Part shown: positions 33,752-44,400 of the stretch, piece by piece
Layout of the letters: each line of letters starts with the position of its first letter
How positions within the stretch are numbered: the stretch's first letter is position 1
NCBI GenBank assembly: GCA_964342465.1
Contig: CAYFFQ010000002.1
Span: forward strand, 1 to 64,000
DNA: 64,000 nucleotides
Direction: 5' to 3'
From: MGIIb-Q1 sp964342465
GTDB lineage: Archaea > Thermoplasmatota > Poseidoniia > Poseidoniales > Thalassarchaeaceae
The notes under the pieces: generated by a model
The model's input: only the letters and a program-made list of their open reading frames with translations
Databases searched by the model: none
What the model was told of the DNA's origin: nothing
Program-made: the position numbers and the translations under genes

Positions 33752-36700
33752 ATGTTGCGGGGGGTTTTGTTCGCCCTGTTGGTCTGCTCTTCTCTCCTCC
33801 TTTCCGGTTGTACAATCCCTCTCCTTGGTGATGATGAGGTGGCAGATTCGGAGACTAACGAACCTCCCTCGCTTTCGGTGAATGAGGTGCAGGATGCCGG
33901 TTTTGGCGAACCCGTATTGGTGTCAGGCGTTGTCAGTGACGAGTCGCCTTCGGAGGGATTGGTTACGATGGCGTTTTCAATTCCGTGGGGGAATATCTAC
34001 GAGAGGCCTGAATCAGACGGTTCATTCTCGTATTCGATGAACGGATTGGAGCCAGGGGACTACTCGGTGACCGTCTCAGTCAAGGATTCAAGTGACCTTC
34101 TTTCGGAAAGCATCACTCACAATTTTACTGTACATACGCCGGAAGAAGCGGCAGCAGTGGTCACGGTTTGGAGAAGCGTTGTGTACTTTGAAACTGGGGA
34201 GCGCTCCTCGTTCAGTGGCGAGGTTGAACACCTCTTCCTTGACAGTTGCTCCTTTGCCTACACATCAAGTGGAGATTTGAGGTCGTCCGACTTGACGATT
34301 CAGTACAACTCTGGCGATGGGATGTTTAACATCGGCTTTCCGCCTCTTTCTGACACAGAGATTGGTATTTTGTCGACATCGTGTGGGAGGTACACAACAA
34401 CCACGACGAATGTCTCGTTGACACTCAATCTGATTGTTGAGGAAGCCCCTGATGCGGATGGTGACGGTATTGCCGATGAATTCGATTCCTGTCCGGTGGG
34501 TGAGTCATTCGTCTCATCAAACACCACCGACTACGATTCCGATGGTTGTTATGACATCAATGAGGATTCTGATGATGATAACGATGGAGTCACTGATTTT
34601 GCCGATAAATGCCGTCTCGGGCTGCTTGGCTGGCTCTCTGGTGATGAACTGGATTACGATGGAGATGGCTGCAATGATGCGGTTGAAGATGAAGATGATG
34701 ACAGCGATTCTATCACCGATGACGATGACCTATGCGACCGCTCTCCCTCCGCTTGGCGCTCGACCTTTTCCAATGACCACGACCGCGATGGTTGCCGAGA
34801 CAGCGACGAGGATACAGATGATGACAATGATGGGGTCCTCGATGCGATTGACCTCTGCCCGAAGGGGGTTGTAGGCTGGCTGCCGGACATTTTGAATGAC
34901 CGTGATGGTGATGGCTGTCGTGATGCCGATGAAGATGACGATGACGACAATGATGGTGTCACAGACGAGGATGACCTCTGTGGCGAAACCGCCGCCAACC
35001 ACGCTGTCAACCTCTACGGATGCGCCGAATATGAGTGGGATAGCGACGGTGATGGAATCATGGATGATGCTGACCTGTGTGAGAACACTCCCAATGGATT
35101 GCCTGTAAATGAACAAGGATGTGCTGACATCGACAATGATGGTGTCTTCGCCAACGCCGATGCCTGCCCTGACAGCCAACAGAGATGGACAGTTGATGCA
35201 AGTGGATGCACAGTTCTCCAGTATCCTGTCGGTTGGTCTCAGGGGCAATACAGCACAGAACCCTTGGGACGAGTTGGTCCGATGGACATTCAGACCACTG
35301 ATGGGCTATGGAGAATAGAGAATGAGTGGGATGGGAATTCTACTTATCTATTCATTTTTAACTACAAGTCCAGTAGTTATATGTCATCACTGTGGAATCA
35401 GGACGTAGGTGGTTTGTTGGATTCCACCCCCAACCAAACAGTAGTCTTCTTCGGTTCTTTCGATTCAGACTTCTCTGCCGACATCAACGGAATGAGGAAC
35501 CGTGTCGACAATTGGTTGTCCTCACAATCACAAGAAGTGCAGGATTCGTGGTCTGGTCGCATCAAGTATGTCAACGAGAGAGCATGGAACACCGGTGGGA
35601 GCATCAACGCAGTCATCAATGATTGGAATGCCTTCTACTACGGAATAGACAGGTTTCAGAGATGGCGTCAAATAGGAAGCCTCCTCGACTGGTCCCAAGG
35701 CAATACATGTTGCTATAGATTGGACTATCTCGCTAATGAACCTATCATGTGGGCGAAGGAGTTCCCAGTCGTGATGAGGGGTCAAGACCCAGCCGTTGTG
35801 TCGGTTGATATCGCAGTTGGAGAGCGTCATAGTGGTGGGTGGGGTTCAGGCTACACAACCCTACTGAATGGTCAATTCCCGAATGCTTCCACCATGGCAT
35901 CATTCAATACCATGGAAGTGTATCTCGAACACTCTTGCAGCCAACACAGAGACAGGTATGGAATCGATGATGATTCCGACGGCCAAGTCGACAGATATGG
36001 TGGATGCCATGAGTGGGATTATCTTCACTATCTGAAAATCTGTGACGAGAACATTCCAAGTAGTTGTGGCGCGGAATTTGTTCGCTACATTACGACTTAC
36101 GGCCGAGAAGGGCGATGGCTCACCGATATCTCACCGCTCCTGTGGATGGTGAACAATGGCGGCAATCGCAACTTTACCTATCAAGGGGCAAATGGTGGAT
36201 GGCTCAACATCACACTGTTCCTCTCAACTTGGGATGACGACGGCTTGAGGCCTGTACACGGCGAGTTCGCCTTCTCTGGTGGTAAATTCAACAGCGACTA
36301 CAACAATGAGTCCAAGTACACCAGAAGATATCCGGTCAACTCTACCACCCGATGGGAAAAGGTGGAAATCGCAGCAATCGTGACCGGACACGGATTTGGC
36401 AACGACCCCAACAATTGTGCTGAATTTTGCAATCACGAACATCGATTCTCGATGAATGGATTCGATGTGACACATGATTTTCCAATGGCTGGCAACTCTT
36501 CCACATCTAGTGACCAAGAGGGGTGCAAGAGACTCGCTGACGAGGGTGTTGTGGCTAATCAATTCGGTTCTTGGCCGTATGGTCGCGCCGGTTGGTGCCC
36601 CGGGCAGGATGTGCCTCCTGCACTATTCGATATCACAGCATGGGTCAATTGGTCGCGCTCTAACTCACTACTCTACCAAGGGTTATGGGATGGTCAGCAA

Positions 36701-36907
36701 TATGGGGAGACAAGCAATGACCCAAACATCCGCGCCCTCATCTGGGTCGTCTACTATGTGAACACCTCAGGCGAGGGACTTGCGATGGCGAAGGGTGAAC
36801 CGCCTCCTGCAACGGGTGGGGGTGACCTTGACAACACGATTGAGGCGGGATATACTGTTGCTGAAAATGATGACGATGTGCGTGCAGTAGCAGCGAGAGA
36901 TGATTGA
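33752..36907 (+). CDS. Giant lipoprotein with calcium-binding type 3 repeats
   Basis: Secreted lipoprotein of 1051 residues. A signal peptide ends in a lipobox (LLLSGC, Cys20). An Ig-like segment follows (about 30-130). Thrombospondin type 3-like repeats rich in DxDGDG, DDDNDG and paired cysteines then run at about 235-490. The C-terminal 560 residues have no recognised domain but hold paired cysteines and tyrosine/tryptophan-rich strands. The repeats bind calcium in known proteins, so a stalk-like cell-surface protein is likely. It is monocistronic as far as visible and its partner is unknown. Confidence 0.8.
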   Translation: MLRGVLFALLVCSSLLLSGCTIPLLGDDEVADSETNEPPSLSVNEVQDAGFGEPVLVSGVVSDESPSEGLVTMAFSIPWGNIYERPESDGSFSYSMNGLEPGDYSVTVSVKDSSDLLSESITHNFTVHTPEEAAAVVTVWRSVVYFETGERSSFSGEVEHLFLDSCSFAYTSSGDLRSSDLTIQYNSGDGMFNIGFPPLSDTEIGILSTSCGRYTTTTTNVSLTLNLIVEEAPDADGDGIADEFDSCPVGESFVSSNTTDYDSDGCYDINEDSDDDNDGVTDFADKCRLGLLGWLSGDELDYDGDGCNDAVEDEDDDSDSITDDDDLCDRSPSAWRSTFSNDHDRDGCRDSDEDTDDDNDGVLDAIDLCPKGVVGWLPDILNDRDGDGCRDADEDDDDDNDGVTDEDDLCGETAANHAVNLYGCAEYEWDSDGDGIMDDADLCENTPNGLPVNEQGCADIDNDGVFANADACPDSQQRWTVDASGCTVLQYPVGWSQGQYSTEPLGRVGPMDIQTTDGLWRIENEWDGNSTYLFIFNYKSSSYMSSLWNQDVGGLLDSTPNQTVVFFGSFDSDFSADINGMRNRVDNWLSSQSQEVQDSWSGRIKYVNERAWNTGGSINAVINDWNAFYYGIDRFQRWRQIGSLLDWSQGNTCCYRLDYLANEPIMWAKEFPVVMRGQDPAVVSVDIAVGERHSGGWGSGYTTLLNGQFPNASTMASFNTMEVYLEHSCSQHRDRYGIDDDSDGQVDRYGGCHEWDYLHYLKICDENIPSSCGAEFVRYITTYGREGRWLTDISPLLWMVNNGGNRNFTYQGANGGWLNITLFLSTWDDDGLRPVHGEFAFSGGKFNSDYNNESKYTRRYPVNSTTRWEKVEIAAIVTGHGFGNDPNNCAEFCNHEHRFSMNGFDVTHDFPMAGNSSTSSDQEGCKRLADEGVVANQFGSWPYGRAGWCPGQDVPPALFDITAWVNWSRSNSLLYQGLWDGQQYGETSNDPNIRALIWVVYYVNTSGEGLAMAKGEPPPATGGGDLDNTIEAGYTVAENDDDVRAVAARDD

Positions 36908-37070
36908 ATGCCGAAGCCGTGCTTCTCATCAATGGTTAGAGGTGATTGGTCTCGCCGCGGCCTGTGGACATTTGATGGGGTCGTGCATGAATGGGAGGCC
37001 CGCCACAGTCGGCCATCGCATGAAGAGAAGATGTCTATTCTCACGGTGGCAACCTGAATCTGTATTGACA

Positions 37071-38240
37071 TCACGCCAATGGCAGAACCCTGCCGTCCCC
37101 ATCAGAGTCGGGGGTGGGTCGGAGATTGTATTCCGAATCACGCCGCTGCGGTGTATATCCCGCAGCTCTAATGGCCTGTTGCAGTTCTTTTTCGGTGCAA
37201 AGAACCTTCGTGGTGCCAGCTGCAGAAACCACATTCTCTTCCATCATGGTGGAGCCGATGTCATCTGCACCTCCTGCGAGTGCAAGTTGTGCGATGTCCA
37301 TACCCATCGTCAGCCAAGATGCCTGAATGTGGTCGATGTTGTCGAAAAAGAGACGAGAGATGGCGACATGGCGCAGGTATTCCTGAGCCCCAACCTCTTT
37401 CAGCGTACCCGATTTCCTCATCTTCTTGCCAAATGAGTTGTTCTCAAGTTGAACGGTCCATGAGATGAATGCCGTGAATCCGCGCTGACCCTTTTCACGC
37501 GACGAGTCCTGCAATCGTCTCACATTCGCCATGTGTTCGATGCGTTGCGAAAAACTTTCACCAAACCCGATGACATTGGTGGCGGTGGTGATTAGTCCTA
37601 GGGAGTGTGCCTCCCTCATCACAGTCAACCAGTTGCTCGCCCCTCCCTTCTTCGGGGATAGACCGAGCCGGATGTCATCTACCAACATTTCCGCACCCCC
37701 ACCGGGAAGTCCATGCAGACCGGCCTTCTGCAATCTCCTCAGGACATCCAAGGTCGATAGATTCGTGACTTCGGCGATACCCTCGATTTCGATGGGGGAA
37801 AAACAGTCGAGATGGATTGTGGGATGCTTTTCTAGTAGATATGAGAGGAGTGATTCATACCACTCGATACCCAATTCTGGGTCTACTCCACCCTGCATCA
37901 GAATACGAGAACCATCGATGGCTTCCAACTCCGCCACTCTAGCACTGATTTGTTCCCTTGATTGAAGGTAGACTTCTTCATCACCCGGCGGTCTATAGAA
38001 GGAACAAAATTGACAGTTGATGGTACAGGCGTTGCCGTAGTTAATGTTCCTGTCAATCAGGTATGTGGCTATTTCGTGTCCATGAAAGAGCCGCCGCCGT
38101 TGTAGCGCCACCTGTCTCAGAGCATTGAAATCGGCGTGGTCGTACAATTCCACAGCTTCATCGACGGTCAATCTCGGTGGTGAGTCAGTTGCTTGGCGAA
38201 CAAGAATCTCTTTCCATCCCTCCAATCGTCTCACATCCAC
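37071..38240 (-). CDS. mqnC: Cyclic dehypoxanthinyl futalosine synthase (radical SAM)
   Basis: Radical SAM enzyme of 389 residues acting in the futalosine route to menaquinone. It has the cluster motif CTINCQFC (Cx3Cx2C), ILMQGGVDPELGIEWYESL, LDCFSPIEI, GLPGGGAEML, RGFTAFISWTVQLENN, HIQASWLTMG, ALAGGADDIGSTMMEENVVSAAGT and the end GYTPQRRDSEYN. All are MqnC-like, rather than CofH or MqnE. The GTG start immediately follows the PepP stop codon, so the two are translationally coupled. No other mqn gene is in the window, so the pathway is inferred from one gene. Confidence 0.85.
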   Translation of the reverse strand: MDVRRLEGWKEILVRQATDSPPRLTVDEAVELYDHADFNALRQVALQRRRLFHGHEIATYLIDRNINYGNACTINCQFCSFYRPPGDEEVYLQSREQISARVAELEAIDGSRILMQGGVDPELGIEWYESLLSYLLEKHPTIHLDCFSPIEIEGIAEVTNLSTLDVLRRLQKAGLHGLPGGGAEMLVDDIRLGLSPKKGGASNWLTVMREAHSLGLITTATNVIGFGESFSQRIEHMANVRRLQDSSREKGQRGFTAFISWTVQLENNSFGKKMRKSGTLKEVGAQEYLRHVAISRLFFDNIDHIQASWLTMGMDIAQLALAGGADDIGSTMMEENVVSAAGTTKVLCTEKELQQAIRAAGYTPQRRDSEYNLRPTPDSDGDGRVLPLA

Positions 38241-39608
38241 TCAAGATGATGCAGTTCCGATGATGCTTTCAAGTTCAGCAACGGTTTTCGGGCAGCCTCT
38301 AGTCAGGATTTCACAACCACTCTCAGTGATGAGCACATCATCCTCAATCCTGACCCCGATTCCGAGCCACTTTTCGTCGATTTCCAAGTCCTCACGCCAC
38401 TTTCCGAAGTATAGACCGGGTTCGACTGTGAGCACCATTCCCTCTTCCAATTGACGCGGCTCCCCATTCGGTGAGTATATCCCCACATCATGAACATCGA
38501 GACCTAGCCAATGGCTGGTGTTGTGCATATAGTACATCCCCAACTGCTCTTCTCTGAGAGCATCCTCCAGTGTTGGCCCGGGGATGATTCCCAACTCCAA
38601 AAGACCCTTCGCAAGATGTTCTCGGACGGCGTTGTGAGGGGCGGTGTAGAACTCGCCAGGCCTGCACAGGTCGAGCGCGGCCTTCTGGGCACCGAGAACC
38701 AATTCATAGATCAACTTCTGTGTCTCACCGAATTTGCCGTTGATAGGCCATGTTCTGGTGATATCACTCGCATATCCCGAAACCTCGCAACCAGCATCAA
38801 TGAGGACCATCTCTCCATCATTGATTGGTGAATCATTTTCGTTGTAGTGAAGAATCGTTGCATTGTCGCCGCCACCGACGATACTCGGATAGGACCACTG
38901 GCTTCCGTGGATGGTGAAACAACCCTCGATTATTCCTTGCAGTTGATATTCCATCATACCAGCCTCCGCTCTTCTCATGGATTCGAGATGAGCCGTAGTC
39001 GCCAACTGTGCTGACGCTCTCATCAACTCAATCTCCGCTTCGGATTTGATGAGTCTCATCTCAGAAATCAAATGGCGAGGGTCACAGAGATTATCTGGGC
39101 CCACACCACTTTTCTGCCTCGTTCGGCTTACTTCCAACAGTGCTTCATCAACAATTTCATCAACTCGGATATCAATACCTCGGGTGTGAAACACGGTTTT
39201 GAATTCATTCAACATGAGTGGGAGCCTCATCGGTAGATCGTCAAGGGAATAAGCCTCATCGATTGGATAATTCTCCTCCGCCCCATCGATGCCGATACGA
39301 ATACCTGTCCAAATCTCCTTTTCTTTGTCTCTCGGGGGAACGAACATCGTCGTGTGAGCAATTCCGCCTTGGAGGGCGATGCAACAGAGTGAACTCGGGC
39401 CAGTCCAGCCAGTAAAGTAGAGCATATTGCTTGCTGAGCGAAAGGGGTATTCAACATCCCCACTCCGCATGGCGACAGGATTGTTTGGGATGAGCAAGAG
39501 TGAATCAGCACCGCAAAGGTCAGCCACCCTCTGTTGGCGAGCCCTGAATTCCTCGGGAGTGATGGGGGAAATCCCAGCCGCGAGGCCCTCCCCGTGGGTG
39601 TCGAACAT
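38241..39608 (-). CDS. pepP: Xaa-Pro aminopeptidase
   Basis: M24B metallopeptidase of 455 residues removing N-terminal residues ahead of proline. The aminopeptidase P N-terminal domain is clear (ITPEEFRARQQRVADL, RSASNMLYFTGW). The pita-bread domain has the metal ligands in LIDAGCEVSGYASDITRTW, HNTSHWLGLDVHD, LTVEPGLYF and GVRIEDDVLIT. All metal-binding residues are present. It starts 42 nt after the surface protein gene stop on the same strand and is coupled to mqnC. Confidence 0.92.
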   Translation of the reverse strand: MFDTHGEGLAAGISPITPEEFRARQQRVADLCGADSLLLIPNNPVAMRSGDVEYPFRSASNMLYFTGWTGPSSLCCIALQGGIAHTTMFVPPRDKEKEIWTGIRIGIDGAEENYPIDEAYSLDDLPMRLPLMLNEFKTVFHTRGIDIRVDEIVDEALLEVSRTRQKSGVGPDNLCDPRHLISEMRLIKSEAEIELMRASAQLATTAHLESMRRAEAGMMEYQLQGIIEGCFTIHGSQWSYPSIVGGGDNATILHYNENDSPINDGEMVLIDAGCEVSGYASDITRTWPINGKFGETQKLIYELVLGAQKAALDLCRPGEFYTAPHNAVREHLAKGLLELGIIPGPTLEDALREEQLGMYYMHNTSHWLGLDVHDVGIYSPNGEPRQLEEGMVLTVEPGLYFGKWREDLEIDEKWLGIGVRIEDDVLITESGCEILTRGCPKTVAELESIIGTASS

Positions 39609-39649
39609 GGAAGACCCTCGGGCTGGTCACTATTTAGCATTCAGTAGGT

Positions 39650-41266
39650 TCAATCAAAGTCAACATCTTCATCTTCATTGTTGTCTCGCTGATGTTTTCC
39701 AGCACGGATTGGCACCCATTTGGGAATCTCGCTGACTCTCTCGACTTTTGCGAGTCGAAGGGTGAGTGCGGTGACGATTAGCATGGCTAGCATGAATACG
39801 ACCATGGTGTTTGTTTCACCTCCGAAGAAAACAACCACCTTCTCACTCAGAGTAAGTGGGGCGGTGAAGTGGGGGTCCGAGGGGGTCCCCTCTATGCCGA
39901 CAATCACCTGCACCATATCGCTCTCCCCGTCATCATCGGTGACAGTCAATGTGAGCAGGTGTTGTTCCGATTCATCCTTTAACCATTCTCGACGAAGAAT
40001 TTGAGTTTCTCCCAATGAAACAGGTTCTCCGTCGACAAACCAGACGAATGACAGCCCTCCTCTGTCATTCACAGAATCGCTGCTCCCACTCGCATCAACA
40101 TTCCAGAACTGCTCGTCTGGCAACCTGACTACATCATCGGTTGTGAAGGTGATACCATCAATTGTCGCACTTGCTTGAGGTCTGACATTTTCCACATGTA
40201 GGGTGATATTTGAGGAATTGGACAACCCAGATGTGTCGGTGACGATGACTCTGACATCGAAGACCCCCGACCTCTGCACAGTCCAGTTCAGACTCATGTT
40301 GTCCCCTTGGTCGAAGACCCGCGGTGCAGAACTGGAATCGACCTGCCTTACCATGAAAGTGAACATCAACCCCTCTTTTCCCCAAACGGGGTCATCGGAG
40401 TTGCTTGCATCGAAGTGGGCTACTTCTCCTTCTAGGAGGTTCTCCGAACCCGTGATTTGGACCGTCGGCCTCTGATTGTGTAATGCTACTGCGATACAGG
40501 CAGGGTGAGATGATAGACCTGATGAGTCTTCTGTCATCGCAGTGAACAGCCACCATCCATCACTATATTCGGTGATATCGATGTTCACTTCGAACGAATA
40601 ATCTCCGCTGTACACGATATTATCATCAAACCATGATTCGACCTCGATATATTCGTCGAGTGAGCCGCGGTTGCAGAAGTGGTTGGCAAGGTTGGTCTGG
40701 ACTGCACCCCATTTCACCAGTGGTTGGTTTCCCAATATACTGATTGCAGCACCTCGCATCAACAGATTTCCACGCCACGAAATGCCAGATTCAGGAGAGT
40801 CAATTGACACCGCAGGGGGTAGAGTGGAGTTGTCCAGCCGCAGAAACAATATCAGAGCAACTTCGCTGACCTGCTGTTCAGCATCGATGACGATGACGGT
40901 CAACCGGCAGGCACACGATTCAAGTTCGGAGGTATCGACGAGGGAGTTGAAACTCCAGGAACGGGTGTTCGGGTCGGCCCATGAGAGGTTTTCAAGAAGT
41001 GAATTGTGAGCAGAATTTTGGGTGAGGACGACTCCATCTTCTTCCAATTGCCAAAACAGTTGGTCTGGTAGTTCATCATCCCATACTTTACCACTGATGT
41101 TGAAATCTGAAGTAAAGATATCTCCAGTCGCCACATCGAGAGAGAGCGAGGGTTGGCTGCCTGAAGCACCATAATGGCTGTCGTAGAGCAAGGTCTCCTC
41201 ATGCGAAGGCACAATAATAGGGATGAGGAAAAGTGTGACGAGGAAGCAGGTCAAGCCTCGCCCCAT
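39650..41266 (-). CDS. Membrane-anchored Ig/PKD-type surface protein
   Basis: Protein of 538 residues with a signal peptide (GLTCFLVTLFLIPIIVPSHE). Several beta-sandwich domains of Ig/PKD/cadherin-like type follow (for example VFDVRVIVTDTSGLSNSSNITLHV and HLLTLTVTDDDGESDMVQVIVG). A C-terminal membrane helix (TMVVFMLAMLIVTALTLRLA) and a short cytoplasmic tail end the protein. This is a cell-surface or adhesion architecture. Start ATG 41266 begins the signal peptide; the longer frame to 41290 is disregarded. Confidence 0.75.
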   Translation of the reverse strand: MGRGLTCFLVTLFLIPIIVPSHEETLLYDSHYGASGSQPSLSLDVATGDIFTSDFNISGKVWDDELPDQLFWQLEEDGVVLTQNSAHNSLLENLSWADPNTRSWSFNSLVDTSELESCACRLTVIVIDAEQQVSEVALILFLRLDNSTLPPAVSIDSPESGISWRGNLLMRGAAISILGNQPLVKWGAVQTNLANHFCNRGSLDEYIEVESWFDDNIVYSGDYSFEVNIDITEYSDGWWLFTAMTEDSSGLSSHPACIAVALHNQRPTVQITGSENLLEGEVAHFDASNSDDPVWGKEGLMFTFMVRQVDSSSAPRVFDQGDNMSLNWTVQRSGVFDVRVIVTDTSGLSNSSNITLHVENVRPQASATIDGITFTTDDVVRLPDEQFWNVDASGSSDSVNDRGGLSFVWFVDGEPVSLGETQILRREWLKDESEQHLLTLTVTDDDGESDMVQVIVGIEGTPSDPHFTAPLTLSEKVVVFFGGETNTMVVFMLAMLIVTALTLRLAKVERVSEIPKWVPIRAGKHQRDNNEDEDVDFD

Positions 41267-41453
41267 TTCTCCACCATCTACAATCAACACTTACTGAGTA
41301 ATGAATGATAGCCCGATTTGCATTGAAAATCACCTGATTGGGATGAGCGGTCGCGGAGCCGATGAACCCAGTTGAACCTAGACTTGACCATTTCTGTCGG
41401 TCTAGTCGTGCAATTTGGTTGGGTGAGTTAGAGGTGTGTGAATCTACGGTTCG

Positions 41454-44400
41454 TCAAGCCCACTGGTCGCACTGTTGAGTTTGGCCTGGGTAACTGTTCC
41501 CCTCGCGGGGGTTGGTGTGCCACTTGTATTCACAGGCGTTTGTGTAGCCGTCATTGTCGACATCCATCTGCGCATCGGCGCCATCGAATGGGTCGAATCT
41601 GAAATAATACTCCCAACCATCGGCCATAGTGTCGCCATCGCTATCCCTGTGGAAGACTTCTGGTCCATCGTCAAGTCGGTCACCATCGGTGTCATTCAAC
41701 ACCGGATTGGTGCCGTTGAGCATCTCTTCGTAGTTTGTGTAGTTTTCCAAATCATCGTAGAACTTTGCCCCTTCGGGAGTGTTCGGGTCGATGTGGCAGA
41801 GAGAGGAAGTGGGGTCATTCCAACCGGGACAGTATCGATTCAGTTCTGCTGTTCGATTCTGGCCATCATTATCAAAATCCTCTTCTCCGTCTGGAATGCC
41901 ATCCAAATCACTGTCGTCCATGGCCGGGTCCATCGGGCCGCGCGCCCCGAGGTTTTCCAAGGTCAGGTTGTCAACCAATCCCTGTGAGATGGCCTGAGCA
42001 CTGTACTGTACCTCCCAACCGTCGGGAAGTCTGTCCGAATCAGTGTCGTCATTGACGGGATTCGTGTCCCATCTATCTGGGCCTTCAAGGTCATTGGCGA
42101 GTGAATCGTTGTCAATGTCATAGTCGGCATCGGGTAGCGAGCCTAGAGCGGGGTCCAGAGCCCATCTGCCTCCGGTTGCAGGCAGAGAGAAGTCGGTGAG
42201 ATTCATATCCCAGAGGAAATACTTCGGGTCTGGCTCGCCATCGTTGTTTGAGTCGCCACCTGATTGGAATCCTTGAATCCAATTGGACCACAACCAGCCA
42301 CCGGGTCCCCGCGTACACCCGACGTCATCGCAACCGGGTGGTTGCCAGTTGTTGGTGGTGACCCAAAGGCTGTGTGAATTGGTGTTATCCATCGAAGATT
42401 GGACCTGCATCTCCCAGCCGTCAAGCATCCCATCTTGGTCGGTATCATTTACGAGGGGATTGGTCGCCGCCTGCCAAGGTCTCGGGATGTAGAGAACTTC
42501 GTTGCCATCCTTCAACCCATCGTCATCTGAATCGGAATCGTTGGCGTGGGTGACATAGTTGTCAAGGCCAAGAATGACCTCCTCTCCATCTTCCAATCCG
42601 TCAATGTCTGTGTCAAACATGCTGGCGTTGGTGAAATATGGCTCTCCGAGCCACTGGAAACCATCGACCGCCTCGACATAATCTTCCAAGCCGTCGCTGT
42701 CCGTGTCTTTGTTGGAAGCGTTGGTATATGTCTCTGAGAATTCTCGCCAATCCGTCAGGCCATCGTGGTCGGTGTCAACATCACCGGGGTCTGATGTGAC
42801 CAACACATGGTGAACACCACGACTGACGACAAGAATCTCCCATCCCATCACCTCGATGCCGTCCTTCAAGCCGTCTCCATCCGTATCAGGGTTCAACGGG
42901 TCGGTAGAGCGGCCATCTATGATGCCGTCGTTGTCCCTGTCTCTCGCCTGATACTCCATCAGATTGGTGAACATCTCGGTCTCTTCAACGATGGTCATCC
43001 ATACATACAGACGGCTGGTAACCTCATTCTCGATTGTAGGGCCGTTCAGAAGTTCCAACGCCGGAATATCATAGACATATCCCGCGCTCGGTGCCTTTAG
43101 CGGGACAGTCTCCTCGGTCCCGCCGGCGTGGGTGATCTTAGCATAGGCAACCGTCTGATTTTCTTCCACGAAGTCCATTAGTTGGACAGTAATCGAATAT
43201 ACCCGTGCGATGCCAACTAGGTCACTGTAAACCACTTTACCATTGCCGTTTGTATCCCATCCATCTAGGTCTGGGTCATCGTATGCGTTGCTTCCATCCA
43301 CAGGATTGAGGCCGTTGGTCGCCTCCCAACCGTCGGGCATTCCATCTTCGTCGGTATCCATCTTCATCGGTGAGGTGAAATTGGCCGGCCCCCACACTCT
43401 TGCGACATCGTATTCGGCGCGGTTGTTCAGTCCATCCTCATCACCGTCGCCGAAGGCATCCGAGGCGTTGGCAGCATTGAGCAGAGTGTCGTAGCAATAT
43501 TCGAATCCATCGGGCATTCCATCGCCATCAGTGTCCCAATCGCCGGGTCCATTGTTGCGGCCATCACCATCCATATCCTCCAAAAACCAATCCATCGGGT
43601 TGATGGTCGAAGGGAAAGAATTCAGAAGGTCGGTGAACGGGCCATTCTTGGTCGGTCCGTTCAGTTTGGGTTTTCCGCAGACGACTTCGAGAAGGATTTG
43701 ACCCATCGCAACCTCAACTTGGTCGCTCACCAGATCGCCATCGCTGTCTTCAGCGAGCGGGTTCGTGCCATAACTCTCCTCGGCGAAGTTTGCAAGGGTG
43801 TCAGAATCAAAGTCGAGTACTTGGTCACACGAGTGCTGTCCAGCAAAATTCTCAAGTTGATTCCACAGTTCATCACCGAAGGTCTGAGCAAGGTTAGCCT
43901 CCGATTCCGGGTCTAATAGAACACAGTCCCAGTTGCCGTCTAGGGGGTTGAACAGGGTTACTTCACCCGACTGGGTCACCATGTCGAATGTGTAGAGTGA
44001 CTCCCACTTGTCATTCAGTCCGTCGCCATCAGTGTCATTGCGTCGTGGGTCTGTACCGAGTTCCATCTCTTCGAGATTGACCAATCCGTCCTTGTCTGGG
44101 TCGCCGAGTGGACCGTTGTCAGGGTCTGGCCAAGTTTCATCGGTGCCAGAATTGTCGTCGCCGCTATCGGTTTCTGTATCGGTGATGATTTCCTCTAATC
44201 CCGCATCACCGCTGTCTAGAGGGTTGAGGCCGGCTTCCACCTCATACCCGTCGGTCATTCCGTCCCCGTCAGTATCTTCGTCGTAGGGGTCGGTTCCGTA
44301 GGTGTTTCTCTCCAATCTGTCACGTAGTCCATCGTTGTCTGAATCGATGGACTCATCATTGAGTGTAGTGTCATCATCCAATATGTCGGCGGCACCATCC

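Noticed and set aside
34434..35010. Open frames on both strands inside the calcium-repeat region
   Set aside because: They result from the GATGATGAC-type periodic codons of the true gene.
36900..37436. Plus-strand open frame of 178 codons
   Set aside because: It lies mostly antisense to mqnC, has no family resemblance and an atypical composition.
41291..41453. CTAGAC/GTCTAG inverted repeat as a tRNA or small RNA gene
   Set aside because: No T-arm consensus or CCA-compatible acceptor stem could be matched.
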